Source: a virus. Taken from it: a stretch of DNA of 28,321 nt. Location: the IMG/VR virus record IMGVR_UViG_3300009071_000044, positions 1 through 28,321 of that record; one strand, written 5' to 3'. The notes under the pieces were generated by a model, which worked only from the letters and a program-made list of their open reading frames with translations, ran no database searches and was not told the DNA's origin. The translations under genes were made by a program, and so were the position numbers. Of this stretch, positions 14,891-23,651 are shown piece by piece (the stretch's first letter is position 1; each line of letters starts with the position of its first letter).

Positions 14891-15862
14891 TTATTTTTGA
14901 GATCTTTTTAGAGCTGAGACATACATGCTCATTGCTTCTGATACTTCTTCAACAGTTCCTTCATCATCGACTTCTTCAGCCACTGATTCAGTAGTTTTGT
15001 TTTCAGTTTTAAAATATGACTCTTTTAGTGTTGCAACTTTTTCAGCAAATTTCTCTGCTGATTCGAAATCAACACCTTCAGCCAAATCTTCAAGCTTCGC
15101 AGCTTGAGTATCTGCAAGTTCTTTAGAAGCTTCGCGGAGAATATCTTTACGCTGAAGTGTTTCCAATTCTTCTTTCAACGCAATAGATGTTTCTATCTCT
15201 TTACTAAGAGCTTCTTCAAGTTCTTCTGCATGCTCAGATAGGTCGTCAACTAGGTCAACTTTTTCGTCTGGTACTTCAATGTGAGATTCTACAAACAAGT
15301 CTTTCAACTGGCCCATAAAGTTCTCAGCAATTTCAGCACGCAAACCGTTTTGGATTGCAAGTTTATTATCTTCCATCCATGATTCAACTACGTAGTTTAA
15401 ATAGCCGTCTACCTTTTCAACCATTTCTTCTTTTTCGGTTTTCAAAGCTTCTGACAATTGCTCTTCGTACTGTTCTTCCAAGCGATTTACTTCCGCTGCA
15501 ACTTTAGAATTAATAGCTGCTTCGAAAATTAGACCTGCTTTATCTTTGAAGCCCTCAGATAGAGTTGCTTCTTCAGAAATCAGTGCACTTAAATCATCAG
15601 AAAAATCATAATCTTCTGTTGGTTGTGCACCAGCATCTCTTACGCTTGCTGTGTGTTTATCCGGATCACCCGGTGCGTGTTTATCTGCTTTTTCAGAATT
15701 GGACTTATCACCTTTACGCTTTTTAGATACGCTGGTTTTTGATCCAGCTGCTTTGCTTGCAGCTACACTTTGGGTTTCCGCATTTTTGGGATCGTGAGCT
15801 TCATCAACGATTTCCTCGTTTTCATTGAGCTCAAGATCCTGGTCTTGTGTTTGATCAGTCAT
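14891..15862 (-). CDS. gp22: Prohead scaffold (core) protein gp22
   Basis: gp22 forms the internal core on which gp23 assembles and is later degraded by gp21. The 323-aa protein (269 in T4) is strongly acidic and predicted to be mostly helical or coiled coil (long Glu/Lys/Leu-rich stretches from about 115 to 300). TLSE-GF at 100-105 fits an L-x-E cleavage site. Unlike the acidic rest, residues about 35-75 form a Lys/Ser-rich low-complexity segment (SKKRKGDKSNSEKADKH). Its place between gp21 and gp23 is diagnostic. Confidence 0.94.
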   Translation of the reverse strand: MTDQTQDQDLELNENEEIVDEAHDPKNAETQSVAASKAAGSKTSVSKKRKGDKSNSEKADKHAPGDPDKHTASVRDAGAQPTEDYDFSDDLSALISEEATLSEGFKDKAGLIFEAAINSKVAAEVNRLEEQYEEQLSEALKTEKEEMVEKVDGYLNYVVESWMEDNKLAIQNGLRAEIAENFMGQLKDLFVESHIEVPDEKVDLVDDLSEHAEELEEALSKEIETSIALKEELETLQRKDILREASKELADTQAAKLEDLAEGVDFESAEKFAEKVATLKESYFKTENKTTESVAEEVDDEGTVEEVSEAMSMYVSALKRSQK

Positions 15863-15872
15863 GCTTGACTCC

Positions 15873-16529
15873 TTATTTAATTTTCAGTAACGAGAGGAAA
15901 TTTTTGAACTCACGAACTTGTGTCTCATAAGAGTAAGTACGCGGAGCTTGTTTAATTTCAGTCTCCATTCTTTCAATTTCTTGTGCTTGAATAATACCAT
16001 TATTCCAAACCCATTCAACACCTTCCATAATCCCATTAACAAAAGCATCAGGTGCAGATGGATCTTGAACAATATCAACGGTGTTAAGCATAAAATCATC
16101 CTTAACATACATCACATTGTTCCTTTGCTCAAGACTTCCCATACCACGAGTTGAAACGCCTAGTTGTACACCACCTTCTAATAAACCTTTTACGATATTA
16201 CCCATCGGTGTGTCTAGTATAAGCGCTTTCCCCATCACATTATTATCGTCCCAATTAAGTTCAGTAATGCGATGTGAAACTTTATCTAAGTTTACTGTTG
16301 GTCCTTCTGGATGATTTAACTCACCAACAGCTCTCTTAGTTTTTACTTGATCCGTAACGTATTTGTCAACGGCTGATTCCATAACAGCCTTTGGATATAT
16401 TCTACCGTTACGATTTTTACCTTCAGCTTGTGCAAATATACCTTCAATAGTATACGATTTACTACCATCGCCTTTGGCTTCAGTAATGTATCCAATTTCT
16501 TGATCAATGTATTCTGCAATAAGCTTCAT
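15873..16529 (-). CDS. gp21: Prohead core protease gp21
   Basis: gp21 is a herpesvirus-assemblin-type serine protease that matures the prohead. The catalytic His lies in GELNHPEG (His73) and the Ser in LGVSTRGMG (Ser126), matching the family pattern. EGIFAQAEGKNRNGRIYP near the N-terminus is a second strong signature. Length is 218 aa against 212 in T4. It follows gp68 by 4 nt and precedes gp22 by 10 nt. Confidence 0.96.
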   Translation of the reverse strand: MKLIAEYIDQEIGYITEAKGDGSKSYTIEGIFAQAEGKNRNGRIYPKAVMESAVDKYVTDQVKTKRAVGELNHPEGPTVNLDKVSHRITELNWDDNNVMGKALILDTPMGNIVKGLLEGGVQLGVSTRGMGSLEQRNNVMYVKDDFMLNTVDIVQDPSAPDAFVNGIMEGVEWVWNNGIIQAQEIERMETEIKQAPRTYSYETQVREFKNFLSLLKIK

Positions 16530-16533
16530 TGTT

Positions 16534-16722
16534 TTAACCTTTATATTGTTTAATAAATGTAGCAGCCATTTTTCTAGCTTCTTTTTCAGATGAATATGTA
16601 TCTAACATATCCCCATCTACATATGCTACAAATTTATTACCTCTTTTTTGAATCTTGACAGGAATTCTATCAATCTTCTTATTAAATATTACCTGCTCTC
16701 TAAAGTCGCTAAACTTCTTCAC
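16534..16722 (-). CDS. gp68: Prohead core protein gp68
   Basis: A 62-aa basic protein, using a GTG start at 16722: (M)KKFSDFREQVIFNKK, then RIPVKIQKRG and KFVAYVDGDMLDTYSS, ending FIKQYKG. Small basic proteins of this kind follow gp67 in marine T4-like phages and are annotated as gp68; T4 gp68 is longer (141 aa). The GTG overlaps gp67 by 14 nt. A longer reading from an ATG at 16842 exists in the same frame but would be a frame-shadow of the acidic gp67 tail, with an implausible Met/Lys/Thr-rich composition, so I reject that start. Confidence 0.8.
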   Translation of the reverse strand: MKKFSDFREQVIFNKKIDRIPVKIQKRGNKFVAYVDGDMLDTYSSEKEARKMAATFIKQYKG

Positions 16723-17035
16723 TCTCGAATTCGTCTTCTGCTTCAAGATATTCACCTTCTTCTTCGACATCCTCAATATGCTCATCGTCTTCGGCGTAGT
16801 CGGTGTCATCATAGTCTTCCTCTTCGACAGCTTCATCAGCAAGTGCTGCTATTTCTTCATCACTGATATCATCTTCTTCAGGCTCAACATCATTAAATAC
16901 TTGACCTGCAACGTTGATTTTCTCAGCGTCTAAGGCGGTATCAATTTTTTGACCCATTAGTTCATTGAATATACCATTAGCTTGAGCATAATCCTTTTGT
17001 ACCATCGCGTCAATAAAATTATTCATATCTTCCAT
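16709..17035 (-). CDS. gp67: Prohead core protein gp67
   Basis: gp67 (PIP) is an essential internal core protein of the T4 prohead, later cut to small peptides. This 108-aa protein (80 in T4) has the same design: an N-terminal helix (MEDMNNFIDAMVQKDYAQAN), then LDAEKINVAGQVF, corresponding to the T4 segment ending KIAIARNFL, then a long, extremely acidic tail. It follows the portal gene, as in T4, has an SD AGGAG before ATG 17035 and an exact late promoter upstream. Confidence 0.88.
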   Translation of the reverse strand: MEDMNNFIDAMVQKDYAQANGIFNELMGQKIDTALDAEKINVAGQVFNDVEPEEDDISDEEIAALADEAVEEEDYDDTDYAEDDEHIEDVEEEGEYLEAEDEFESEEV

Positions 17036-17056
17036 TATTATCTCCTATTTACCAAT

Positions 17057-17064
17057 TATTTATA
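17057..17064 (-). promoter_or_regulatory. Late promoter (TATAAATA) for gp67-gp68-gp21-gp22-gp23
   Basis: Exact TATAAATA on the minus strand, 21 nt before the gp67 start and about 28 nt after the portal stop codon. No further exact octamer was found before gp23, so this may be the nearest late promoter for the prohead and capsid genes. Confidence 0.8.
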
Positions 17065-17092
17065 TAAAAATAGTTTTCTAACTATTAGAATA

Positions 17093-18595
17093 TTAGTCTT
17101 CAATTGGCGGATCCATATCTGGTTCCGCTTTCATTTGAGTGTCCATTTTGCTAATATCATCATCACTAAAATGTAAAATGTTTTTCATTACATATTCTTT
17201 GGAGAAATACATACCAACATATTGAGATATTTGATCTAAACTAGTTAGGCGTTCTCTCATAATCTCCATATCTTTTAATTCTGAGAAATGATTATCTAAA
17301 GCAAAATCTACTTTGATATCATATTTCCAAGCATTCCAATCTTCTTCAGTAATAATATTTTTTAACAAAAGATTTTTACGTAACATATCTAAAAATAAAC
17401 CAGAGAATCTACGCCGCAGTCTGTCAATAAATTTCTGAAATTTTACTTCATCTCTTGAAATTTCAGTAGCCCGACCAAGATTAAAACCTGATTCTTGTTC
17501 TAATCTATTTACTGGAACATTTAAAGCACGGTATACACGTTTTTGAAAATAGATAATATCTTCTATTTGACCTAAATTTTCACCACCTGGGAGAGTAGAA
17601 ATTTCAGTGCCTCTACCACCTTCTTTACGTGGTAGCCAAAAATCTTCAAGCATAGACATATGCTTGCGATCATCTTTAATTGCTCCAGAGTTTGCATCGT
17701 ATACAAGTTTGTTACGATACTTTGACATAATGTTTTGCATGTACTCCTCAGCTTTACCTTTAGGTAAGTTACCAACGTCAATATAAAATATTCTACGTTC
17801 GGGAGCCCGCGCTAAACGATAGATTACTAATGAGTCTTCCATCATTCTTAATTGATTTACTGGTTTTACTGCTTTATGTAAATGCGAAACAACTTTTTTT
17901 CTAGTTTCATCTAAAATACCTGATGTAATATAACTAATAGCATCACCAGAAATTTTAACACCAGTATTCATTTTTCCTGGTTTTTCTTGATAAATGTAAT
18001 ATTCATCTACCTTTTCAATTAACTTAGCACCAGTTTTTGGATCTTGTTTTGATTTAACTTCTTTGACTTTTCGTATTTTTGTAGAATCAATATAGCGAGC
18101 TTCTTGAATACCAAGCTTAGGATTTACATCATCTATAATTAAATGATGATATAATCTACCATCTGTATACCATCTACGGAAAATATCATGACCATTATTT
18201 GCAAAGTCTAGTAAATTTAAAACGTTTTTAAACTCATCATTTATAGTATTCTTTACTGACTCTTTTGCTTCTACATTATCTAAATTAATTTCTATGGTTT
18301 GATCTAAGCCACCAGCAATTATTGACTCGTTTACAATATCCTCAATAGCCATATCTACTTCAGGGTGCATTGAAACCCCTCTGTATTTCATAATTAATTG
18401 AACATTGTCTTTTGCTTGATCACCATTGATATCTACATATTGGCCATAGTGACCAGCTGCACCTGAAGTGACATATCCAGAACCATCCTCATCTTGAGGT
18501 GGAACGATAGAAACTCTTTTCTTTTCTTCTTTTTCAACTTTAGAAGATCTTCTGATCTCAAATCCGAAAAGTTTTACACCATTTGGTTCTGCCAT
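17093..18595 (-). CDS. gp20: Portal protein gp20
   Basis: Twelve copies of gp20 form the head vertex through which DNA is packaged. Length is 500 aa against 524 in T4. Recognisable segments are the N-terminal KLFGFEIRRS, YRGVSMHPEVDMAIEDIVNE, RRWYTDGRLYHHLIID, RLARAPERRIFYIDVGNLPK, FWLPRKEGGRGTEISTLPGG and a C-terminal helix-rich RLRRRFSGLFLDML region, all conserved in T4-type portals. It has its own late promoter and a leader hairpin. Confidence 0.98.
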   Translation of the reverse strand: MAEPNGVKLFGFEIRRSSKVEKEEKKRVSIVPPQDEDGSGYVTSGAAGHYGQYVDINGDQAKDNVQLIMKYRGVSMHPEVDMAIEDIVNESIIAGGLDQTIEINLDNVEAKESVKNTINDEFKNVLNLLDFANNGHDIFRRWYTDGRLYHHLIIDDVNPKLGIQEARYIDSTKIRKVKEVKSKQDPKTGAKLIEKVDEYYIYQEKPGKMNTGVKISGDAISYITSGILDETRKKVVSHLHKAVKPVNQLRMMEDSLVIYRLARAPERRIFYIDVGNLPKGKAEEYMQNIMSKYRNKLVYDANSGAIKDDRKHMSMLEDFWLPRKEGGRGTEISTLPGGENLGQIEDIIYFQKRVYRALNVPVNRLEQESGFNLGRATEISRDEVKFQKFIDRLRRRFSGLFLDMLRKNLLLKNIITEEDWNAWKYDIKVDFALDNHFSELKDMEIMRERLTSLDQISQYVGMYFSKEYVMKNILHFSDDDISKMDTQMKAEPDMDPPIED

Positions 18596-18619
18596 CTTTT
18601 TATCCTAATTATATTTACA

Positions 18620-18639
18620 GAGAGGGGTTTCCCCCTCTC
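18620..18639 (-). promoter_or_regulatory. Leader hairpin (GAAA tetraloop) of the gp20 transcript
   Basis: On the minus strand GAGAGGGG-GAAA-CCCCTCTC forms a perfect 8-bp stem closed by a GNRA-type loop. It begins about 10 nt after the late octamer and ends about 25 nt before the gp20 ATG. It is not followed by a T-run, so it is more likely a 5'-UTR structure (stability or translation control) than a terminator, though it could also attenuate read-through from gp19. Confidence 0.7.
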
Positions 18640-18649
18640 CGCTCTATTT

Positions 18650-18657
18650 TATTTATA
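18650..18657 (-). promoter_or_regulatory. Late promoter (TATAAATA) for gp20
   Basis: Exact late octamer on the minus strand, between the gp19 stop (18663) and the leader hairpin. Transcripts starting just downstream would begin a few nt before or at the base of that hairpin. Confidence 0.8.
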
Positions 18658-18662
18658 TAACC

Positions 18663-19196
18663 TTAACTAGTAGTATTTGACTGCCAGTACTGCATTTGGA
18701 ACTCAACTGTGAACTCTTCAATTGTGTCGTTCGTATCATATGCTAGATCAATAGCGCTCACATTTGTTGGGAAAGCACTTTTGATTCTATATGATTTTAG
18801 TTTAACACCATCTTTATCTAATTGATCTACAAAAAGATCAGTTTGATAATCGGATGGATTTGTTAAACCAGTGTTGGACGCATGTTGATTAATTGCATTC
18901 ATCCAACGTTCCATTGAGTTTCGTACAGTAAAATCAGTATCATTAATAATTGTTACTGTCCAAGGTTCAAAGGTTCTGTCTCCCGCAATTTGTAATTGTC
19001 TGCCACGGAATCCAACAGGAATTGATGACATCGTAGATGCCGGCAATTGTGCTGCTTTTGCCATGAACGCAGTTTTTACTATATCACCTTCAGCTTGAAC
19101 TGCTGGTGGATATGTAATAATACATTGAAACAGATTAGGGCGAGCGCCGCCACCTTTAAGTTGAGATTTAAAATCTTCTATTCTAAGAATTGCCAT
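18663..19196 (-). CDS. gp19: Tail tube protein gp19
   Basis: gp19 hexamers stack into the inner tail tube. Length is 177 aa against 163 in T4. Characteristic stretches are the N-terminal MAILRIEDFKSQL, the GARPNLFQ motif, AAQLPASTMSSIPVGFRGRQLQIAGDR and a central WTVTIINDTDFTVRNSMERWM. It lies 12 nt after gp18, as expected, and shares that gene's late promoter. Confidence 0.97.
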   Translation of the reverse strand: MAILRIEDFKSQLKGGGARPNLFQCIITYPPAVQAEGDIVKTAFMAKAAQLPASTMSSIPVGFRGRQLQIAGDRTFEPWTVTIINDTDFTVRNSMERWMNAINQHASNTGLTNPSDYQTDLFVDQLDKDGVKLKSYRIKSAFPTNVSAIDLAYDTNDTIEEFTVEFQMQYWQSNTTS

Positions 19197-19208
19197 TTTT
19201 CAATCTCC

Positions 19209-20825
19209 CTACACTGTACCGACGATTTCTTCAAACTCAACACCTGTTCTAGCTGCCACAAAATTAAGAGTGACGAAGTTGATAGAACGTGCTGGTTTAA
19301 TGAAAAGGTTCGAAATAAATTCGTTTCTGTCAATTACAGCGGCAGTATTGTTAGTTTCATCACATACGACTCTAAAGTCTGTGATGCCTCTTCCACCTTG
19401 AATTTCTCTCAAGAATGGTTCAACAATACTTACGAACTCAGCTCTTGTGAATTCGTCATTAAATTCAAACAAGACATTCTTTGCTGCTGCCGCGATTGAT
19501 CGTTCAATAACTAAGAACAATCTACGGACATTGATTCTATCAAATGCAGAAGGTCTAGATAAATGAGTTTTGTCACCATATAACAATATTCCTTCACCAG
19601 GAATGTTTGCTACAGGATTAATACCCGCTTTATATAGAGTGTCTCGCTCTGTTTTATTAGCACTGTATGCTAGTGATGTTACACCTAAATATTGGCCTCT
19701 TCTTGATCCTGCTGGTGAGAACCAAGGTGCTGCGTTAACAGCCGTTGATGCCATAATACCTGCTGTTGAAGATGCAGCAGGAATAAAGATGTATTGGTCG
19801 TTATATTTATCATATACTTTTAGGAAGTTATTATCTACCGCTAAGTATGAAGATCTTGTTAAACCAGTTAGTGCTGCAGTTGTATCAGTTACTTCCGCAC
19901 CGCTATTATTTACAACGGCTGCTCTATTTGGCGATGCTACCACCATACAATCTTGTCTACCATCTTGTGCAATGGAAACCAGATCATTTACTACTGTTCT
20001 ATGACTTGCAGCAGCTGACATGCTAGGAGCGATTAAGAAATCAACTGTAGTAGTGTCGATATCTTCAAATAAATCAAATCCTGTCGCATATTGACTAGTG
20101 CTAAGAGTTCCTGATTGAGCACCAGAACTAAGGCTAGCAGAAACACTGTCTCCTAATGATCCAACCGCATAGACCCAATTTGATCCATTGTTGATAACAT
20201 TAGGCGCGTAATTATCAGTACCATCTGCTGTTTTTGCACCAGAAACAGTTGACAAGAACTGCCATGTTTCTAACACTTCACCAGCGGTACCAGTGATATC
20301 ACCGTCTTCGTCAATAACCAAAACATGAACTTCATTACTGTCCGGCGCCGCATCAAATTGATTTTGCTGTGCTGAATCAAATTGACTTGTAAAATTGTTT
20401 GGTCCGGCTGTAATAACTTTTAAGCTGTTACCAAGTGTACCTGGATAACGAGCTGCGAGGCTAACACCATCTGAATCTAAGCCTGACTCGCTTATATCAA
20501 AATGTGCCTCATTTCTAATTTGTCGGGCGCTCCCTGCATCTACAGCATTAACTGCTGAATCCGTAGCTTCTCTGACCACATATAAATCTGAAGAGTACCT
20601 CAAGTAATATGCGGCTGAGTGGAAGTCTACGGAATTAGTTGCTTCAGGGGCACCAAATTTTTGTACTAGGACTCCTTCATCACTTACGAGAATTGGGGCT
20701 CTAACTGGACCCCAATTGAAATCACCTACATATGCGCCAATAGGGGAAGTAATCCCCGGAACAACATTAGTTAGGTCGACTTCTCTTGTCGTGACTGCTG
20801 GAGACGCTGATGGATTGAATGCCAT
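19209..20825 (-). CDS. gp18: Contractile tail sheath protein gp18
   Basis: The sheath protein contracts during infection. Length is 538 aa against 659 in T4, shorter in the variable outer domains, as in marine relatives. The N-terminus has PAVTTREVDLTNVVPGITSPI and GAYVGDFNWGPVRAP, and the C-terminal third carries the conserved FDRINVRRLFLVIERSI and EFNDEFTRAEFVSIVEPFL sheath core. Its late promoter lies 67 nt upstream. SD sequence AGGAAGAG precedes ATG 20825. Confidence 0.97.
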   Translation of the reverse strand: MAFNPSASPAVTTREVDLTNVVPGITSPIGAYVGDFNWGPVRAPILVSDEGVLVQKFGAPEATNSVDFHSAAYYLRYSSDLYVVREATDSAVNAVDAGSARQIRNEAHFDISESGLDSDGVSLAARYPGTLGNSLKVITAGPNNFTSQFDSAQQNQFDAAPDSNEVHVLVIDEDGDITGTAGEVLETWQFLSTVSGAKTADGTDNYAPNVINNGSNWVYAVGSLGDSVSASLSSGAQSGTLSTSQYATGFDLFEDIDTTTVDFLIAPSMSAAASHRTVVNDLVSIAQDGRQDCMVVASPNRAAVVNNSGAEVTDTTAALTGLTRSSYLAVDNNFLKVYDKYNDQYIFIPAASSTAGIMASTAVNAAPWFSPAGSRRGQYLGVTSLAYSANKTERDTLYKAGINPVANIPGEGILLYGDKTHLSRPSAFDRINVRRLFLVIERSIAAAAKNVLFEFNDEFTRAEFVSIVEPFLREIQGGRGITDFRVVCDETNNTAAVIDRNEFISNLFIKPARSINFVTLNFVAARTGVEFEEIVGTV

Positions 20826-20892
20826 ATGTCTCTTCCTTTTCCATTTTTTTTAATTATAAGTTCTTAACATAATACGAATGTTCAATTAATAC

Positions 20893-20900
20893 TATTTATA
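20893..20900 (-). promoter_or_regulatory. Late promoter (TATAAATA) for gp18-gp19
   Basis: Exact late octamer on the minus strand in the 79-nt gap between gp17 and gp18, 4 nt past the gp17 stop. The leader downstream is AT-rich with no evident hairpin. Confidence 0.8.
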
Positions 20901-20904
20901 AAAA

Positions 20905-22524
20905 TTAAATATCCCACGGATCTTCTTTAATTTGCCAAGGATCATCAGGTTTCCAAGGCTCAGCTTCTTCGACAATTCCATTATCATAAAAACCAAATGG
21001 TACCATATTATCTTCTATTTCTCTCATTCTTTGTTCAAACATTAGTTTCTTTATATTAATATCAGTGACTTCTCCAAAATAACTAGTGCCAACAAAATAA
21101 CCAAATAAAACTAAATTCATTACTAAATCATCATGATTACCATCAGATGCTTCAAAGCTTTGACCCTTTGAAATAAAAGTTGATACTTCTAAGATAGTAT
21201 CTTCATCTACAATATCTAATTTATTTTCTTCTAATAAATCTTTAAATGATGAACATCCAATTCTTTTGACTTTTCTATTCATATTAACACCAATAGAATC
21301 TGCTTTTATAGTAGATTCCACAAACATATTTTCATACTCTAAATCGTGATATAGACCATTACACACGACCACTCCTACATCATTAGATTCAACAACAATT
21401 AGTGCTTCATTATAAGAATTCGCATACTTATAAATAATATTTGGGAAGAGTAATGGAGAAATAAGATTATTGCGATATACAGCAACCTGTTGAAACGGCC
21501 TCACGCTAATGTCGATTACGTTAAATGTACTAAAGTCCTGTCCTCTTCCCTTCGCAACATCTACCATTATTACATAGTCATGTGTTTTTTTGGTTTCTTC
21601 ATATATTTTTACACCTTCTGGTGTAACCATTATAGGTTCTTTTCTTCTCAATTTTAATAGCGTGTCGGCATTAATTAGAGTATCACCAGTGCCAAAGAAA
21701 GTATTCCCAAATTCTTGATCAAACTGAATTTGAGATGTGTTAGCAATTGTTTGTTCTTTCCATACCTGATCACGGCCTGGTACATCCCACCAATCTACTC
21801 TAAAAGACTTATATTCATTTGTTCCTTGTTCAGCGCCTTCCCATATTTTATGGAACACATTACCAATACCATTTGCAGTAGATGTAATAATAACTTTAGT
21901 GTTAATACCAGATGAGATAACTGGATATGTTGATGTGTAAAAGGTTGCGTCATTTTCAACAAATGCAAATTCGTCAAGATATAGTAAAGAAACTGACATA
22001 CCACGAATAGATGAGCCAGAGGTAGCAGCAGCTACTATTCTAGAATTATTTGAAAATTCAATTGAACCTTTATTTAATGCTTTACACCCAGGCTGTAAGA
22101 AGAAAGGAAGATTCTCGAGCATTAGAGTGATTCTAGCCAACATCTCTCGTGATGTCGCGCCTTTATTAGCAAGAATAGCAATTGTTTTTTCTGAATTAAA
22201 AATAGCATACCACAGCAAATAGGCGACAGAAGAAATAGATTTACCTGACTGGCGGCATGCTAAAACAATACTAAATCTATTTTCATTAAATTTCTCGAAC
22301 ATTTCTTCTTGATATGGATATAAATCAAAAGGAACTAGACCTCTATCAAGAGATATAACTTTACAATATTTTCTAGCAAAGTAAATTGGATCATCCATAC
22401 ATATGGTATATTCTTTTATTTGATCTTCTGACCAGTTTTGAACTATACCATCTTTTTTTACATTAGGATTTCCTAAGTAATGCTGATCATTCTTCTGTAA
22501 ATCTATCGGTGATATCAATGACAT
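20905..22524 (-). CDS. gp17: Terminase large subunit gp17
   Basis: gp17 is the packaging ATPase and headful nuclease. Length is 539 aa against 610 in T4. The ATPase Walker A is CRQSGKS at 90-96, and Walker B LLYLDE at 180-185 carries the catalytic Glu. The RNase H-like nuclease triad is visible as MVD (Asp322), VVES (Glu379) and HDD (Asp465/466). It overlaps gp16 by 38 nt; no strong SD precedes ATG 22524, so translation is probably coupled to gp16, as is common for this pair. The C-terminus is Trp/Pro/Asp-rich (EPWKPDDPWQ). Confidence 0.98.
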   Translation of the reverse strand: MSLISPIDLQKNDQHYLGNPNVKKDGIVQNWSEDQIKEYTICMDDPIYFARKYCKVISLDRGLVPFDLYPYQEEMFEKFNENRFSIVLACRQSGKSISSVAYLLWYAIFNSEKTIAILANKGATSREMLARITLMLENLPFFLQPGCKALNKGSIEFSNNSRIVAAATSGSSIRGMSVSLLYLDEFAFVENDATFYTSTYPVISSGINTKVIITSTANGIGNVFHKIWEGAEQGTNEYKSFRVDWWDVPGRDQVWKEQTIANTSQIQFDQEFGNTFFGTGDTLINADTLLKLRRKEPIMVTPEGVKIYEETKKTHDYVIMVDVAKGRGQDFSTFNVIDISVRPFQQVAVYRNNLISPLLFPNIIYKYANSYNEALIVVESNDVGVVVCNGLYHDLEYENMFVESTIKADSIGVNMNRKVKRIGCSSFKDLLEENKLDIVDEDTILEVSTFISKGQSFEASDGNHDDLVMNLVLFGYFVGTSYFGEVTDINIKKLMFEQRMREIEDNMVPFGFYDNGIVEEAEPWKPDDPWQIKEDPWDI

Positions 22525-22855
22525 TATCCGGTTCTTTCACTTTCTTAGCATCTTTTAGTAATCTTTGTAAATCTGTTGTTGATCCTACAAAAAGATTGTT
22601 TGTTGTTTGACCTATTTGATTTTTATCATCTACTTTAAAATGCTCTTTTTTCTTTTTATGCATTGCTAATAGATCGCCATTTATATCAGCTCCATGTTTT
22701 ATCATTTGAGATAAAACTTCGAATGCTCTAGGATGTTCAGTATTCCTAGCAACTTCCATCATATCTTCAATAGCTGATGATTGTTTATTAATTAGATCGT
22801 GATATACTTGTCTAGTAAATTCAAAATCATTTTTCGCATTATCTGAATCATTCAT
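22487..22855 (-). CDS. gp16: Terminase small subunit gp16
   Basis: gp16 recognises phage DNA and regulates gp17. The 122-aa protein (164 in T4) is predicted to be helical: DFEFTRQVYHDLINKQSSAIEDMMEVARNTEHPRAFEVLSQM is the central coiled-coil oligomerisation region known in T4-type gp16, followed by a basic linker (KKKKEH). It lies between gp15 and gp17, the invariant T4 position, starting 4 nt after gp15. Confidence 0.92.
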   Translation of the reverse strand: MNDSDNAKNDFEFTRQVYHDLINKQSSAIEDMMEVARNTEHPRAFEVLSQMIKHGADINGDLLAMHKKKKEHFKVDDKNQIGQTTNNLFVGSTTDLQRLLKDAKKVKEPDNVIDITDRFTEE

Positions 22856-22859
22856 CCCT

Positions 22860-23651
22860 TTACCCTACACCGCCCACTTCAGTAATTGTAGTGCTAAAAC
22901 CATAATCACTATCTGCACTTACATCATAAGGATCTAAATCAATAGGGTTAGGTTCTACAATAATAGTTGCGGCTTTAGCATTAGAGTCATCTTTAATTAA
23001 ATCAACTTCTGAAGTAGCTGATCTAATTATATTTAAATCGTCAATAGGACCATAAAATGCTACTCTCATTTCAAAATCTAAAGTGTAAATAATTGTTCTT
23101 CTAGCTTCTAATGCTCCTTCAAAATCATCACTAAATGATGTTGACATTATAGTAATAGGAATGTCTTCTTTTATATCTTGAAAACTTTCAAAAGGTTTTA
23201 CAGTAATAGTATACTGTGGATTGAAATATGGTAAAATTTGTTCTACAATTTGTAAAGCATCATCTTGTGTTTTAGTATACACGTTTAATTGAAAATTAAT
23301 TAAATATGGTGCTGGAGTAAAAAATCTTTCTGCCCTATTTCCATTTAATTCATCAGTATATCTCATAAAGTTATTTAACTTAGGCAGTCTTCTTTCTGCA
23401 TCATATTGAAATGATGTTATTTCAAAAGACATTCTAGGAAGTTTTAAAGCTAAAGTAGTGTCAGTGTCTAAATTAGGATTCTCTCTAATTCTTTCTAAAT
23501 ATTTATTTTTCGGCGCATAGGATAAAGGAACTTTAACTTGACTTATTGTTCCACCGCTACTATTTTTTCTTAGAACATATATACTATTAAACAATGATCC
23601 AAAAATAGCAACACTTTTTCTTAATTTTTGATGATAAAAATAACTAAACAT
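22860..23651 (-). CDS. gp15: Tail terminator / sheath stabiliser gp15
   Basis: gp15 caps the completed tail and connects it to the neck. Length is 263 aa against 272 in T4. The N-terminus MFSYFYHQKLRKSVAIFGSL and the following SQVKVPLSYAPKNKYLERI match the family strongly, as does NFQLNVYTKTQDDALQIVEQ in the middle. The start shares 1 nt with the gp14 stop. Confidence 0.95.
   Translation of the reverse strand: MFSYFYHQKLRKSVAIFGSLFNSIYVLRKNSSGGTISQVKVPLSYAPKNKYLERIRENPNLDTDTTLALKLPRMSFEITSFQYDAERRLPKLNNFMRYTDELNGNRAERFFTPAPYLINFQLNVYTKTQDDALQIVEQILPYFNPQYTITVKPFESFQDIKEDIPITIMSTSFSDDFEGALEARRTIIYTLDFEMRVAFYGPIDDLNIIRSATSEVDLIKDDSNAKAATIIVEPNPIDLDPYDVSADSDYGFSTTITEVGGVG

Noticed and set aside
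19047-20004. Two long plus-strand frames (150 and 144 codons) opposite gp18 and gp19
   Set aside because: They are antisense shadows of strongly recognised genes, lack ribosome sites and have Cys/Ser/Phe-rich non-protein-like composition.
22395-22415. Plus-strand ATATGGTATATT promoter-like element within gp17
   Set aside because: It is inside conserved coding sequence with no -35 and no downstream plus-strand gene.
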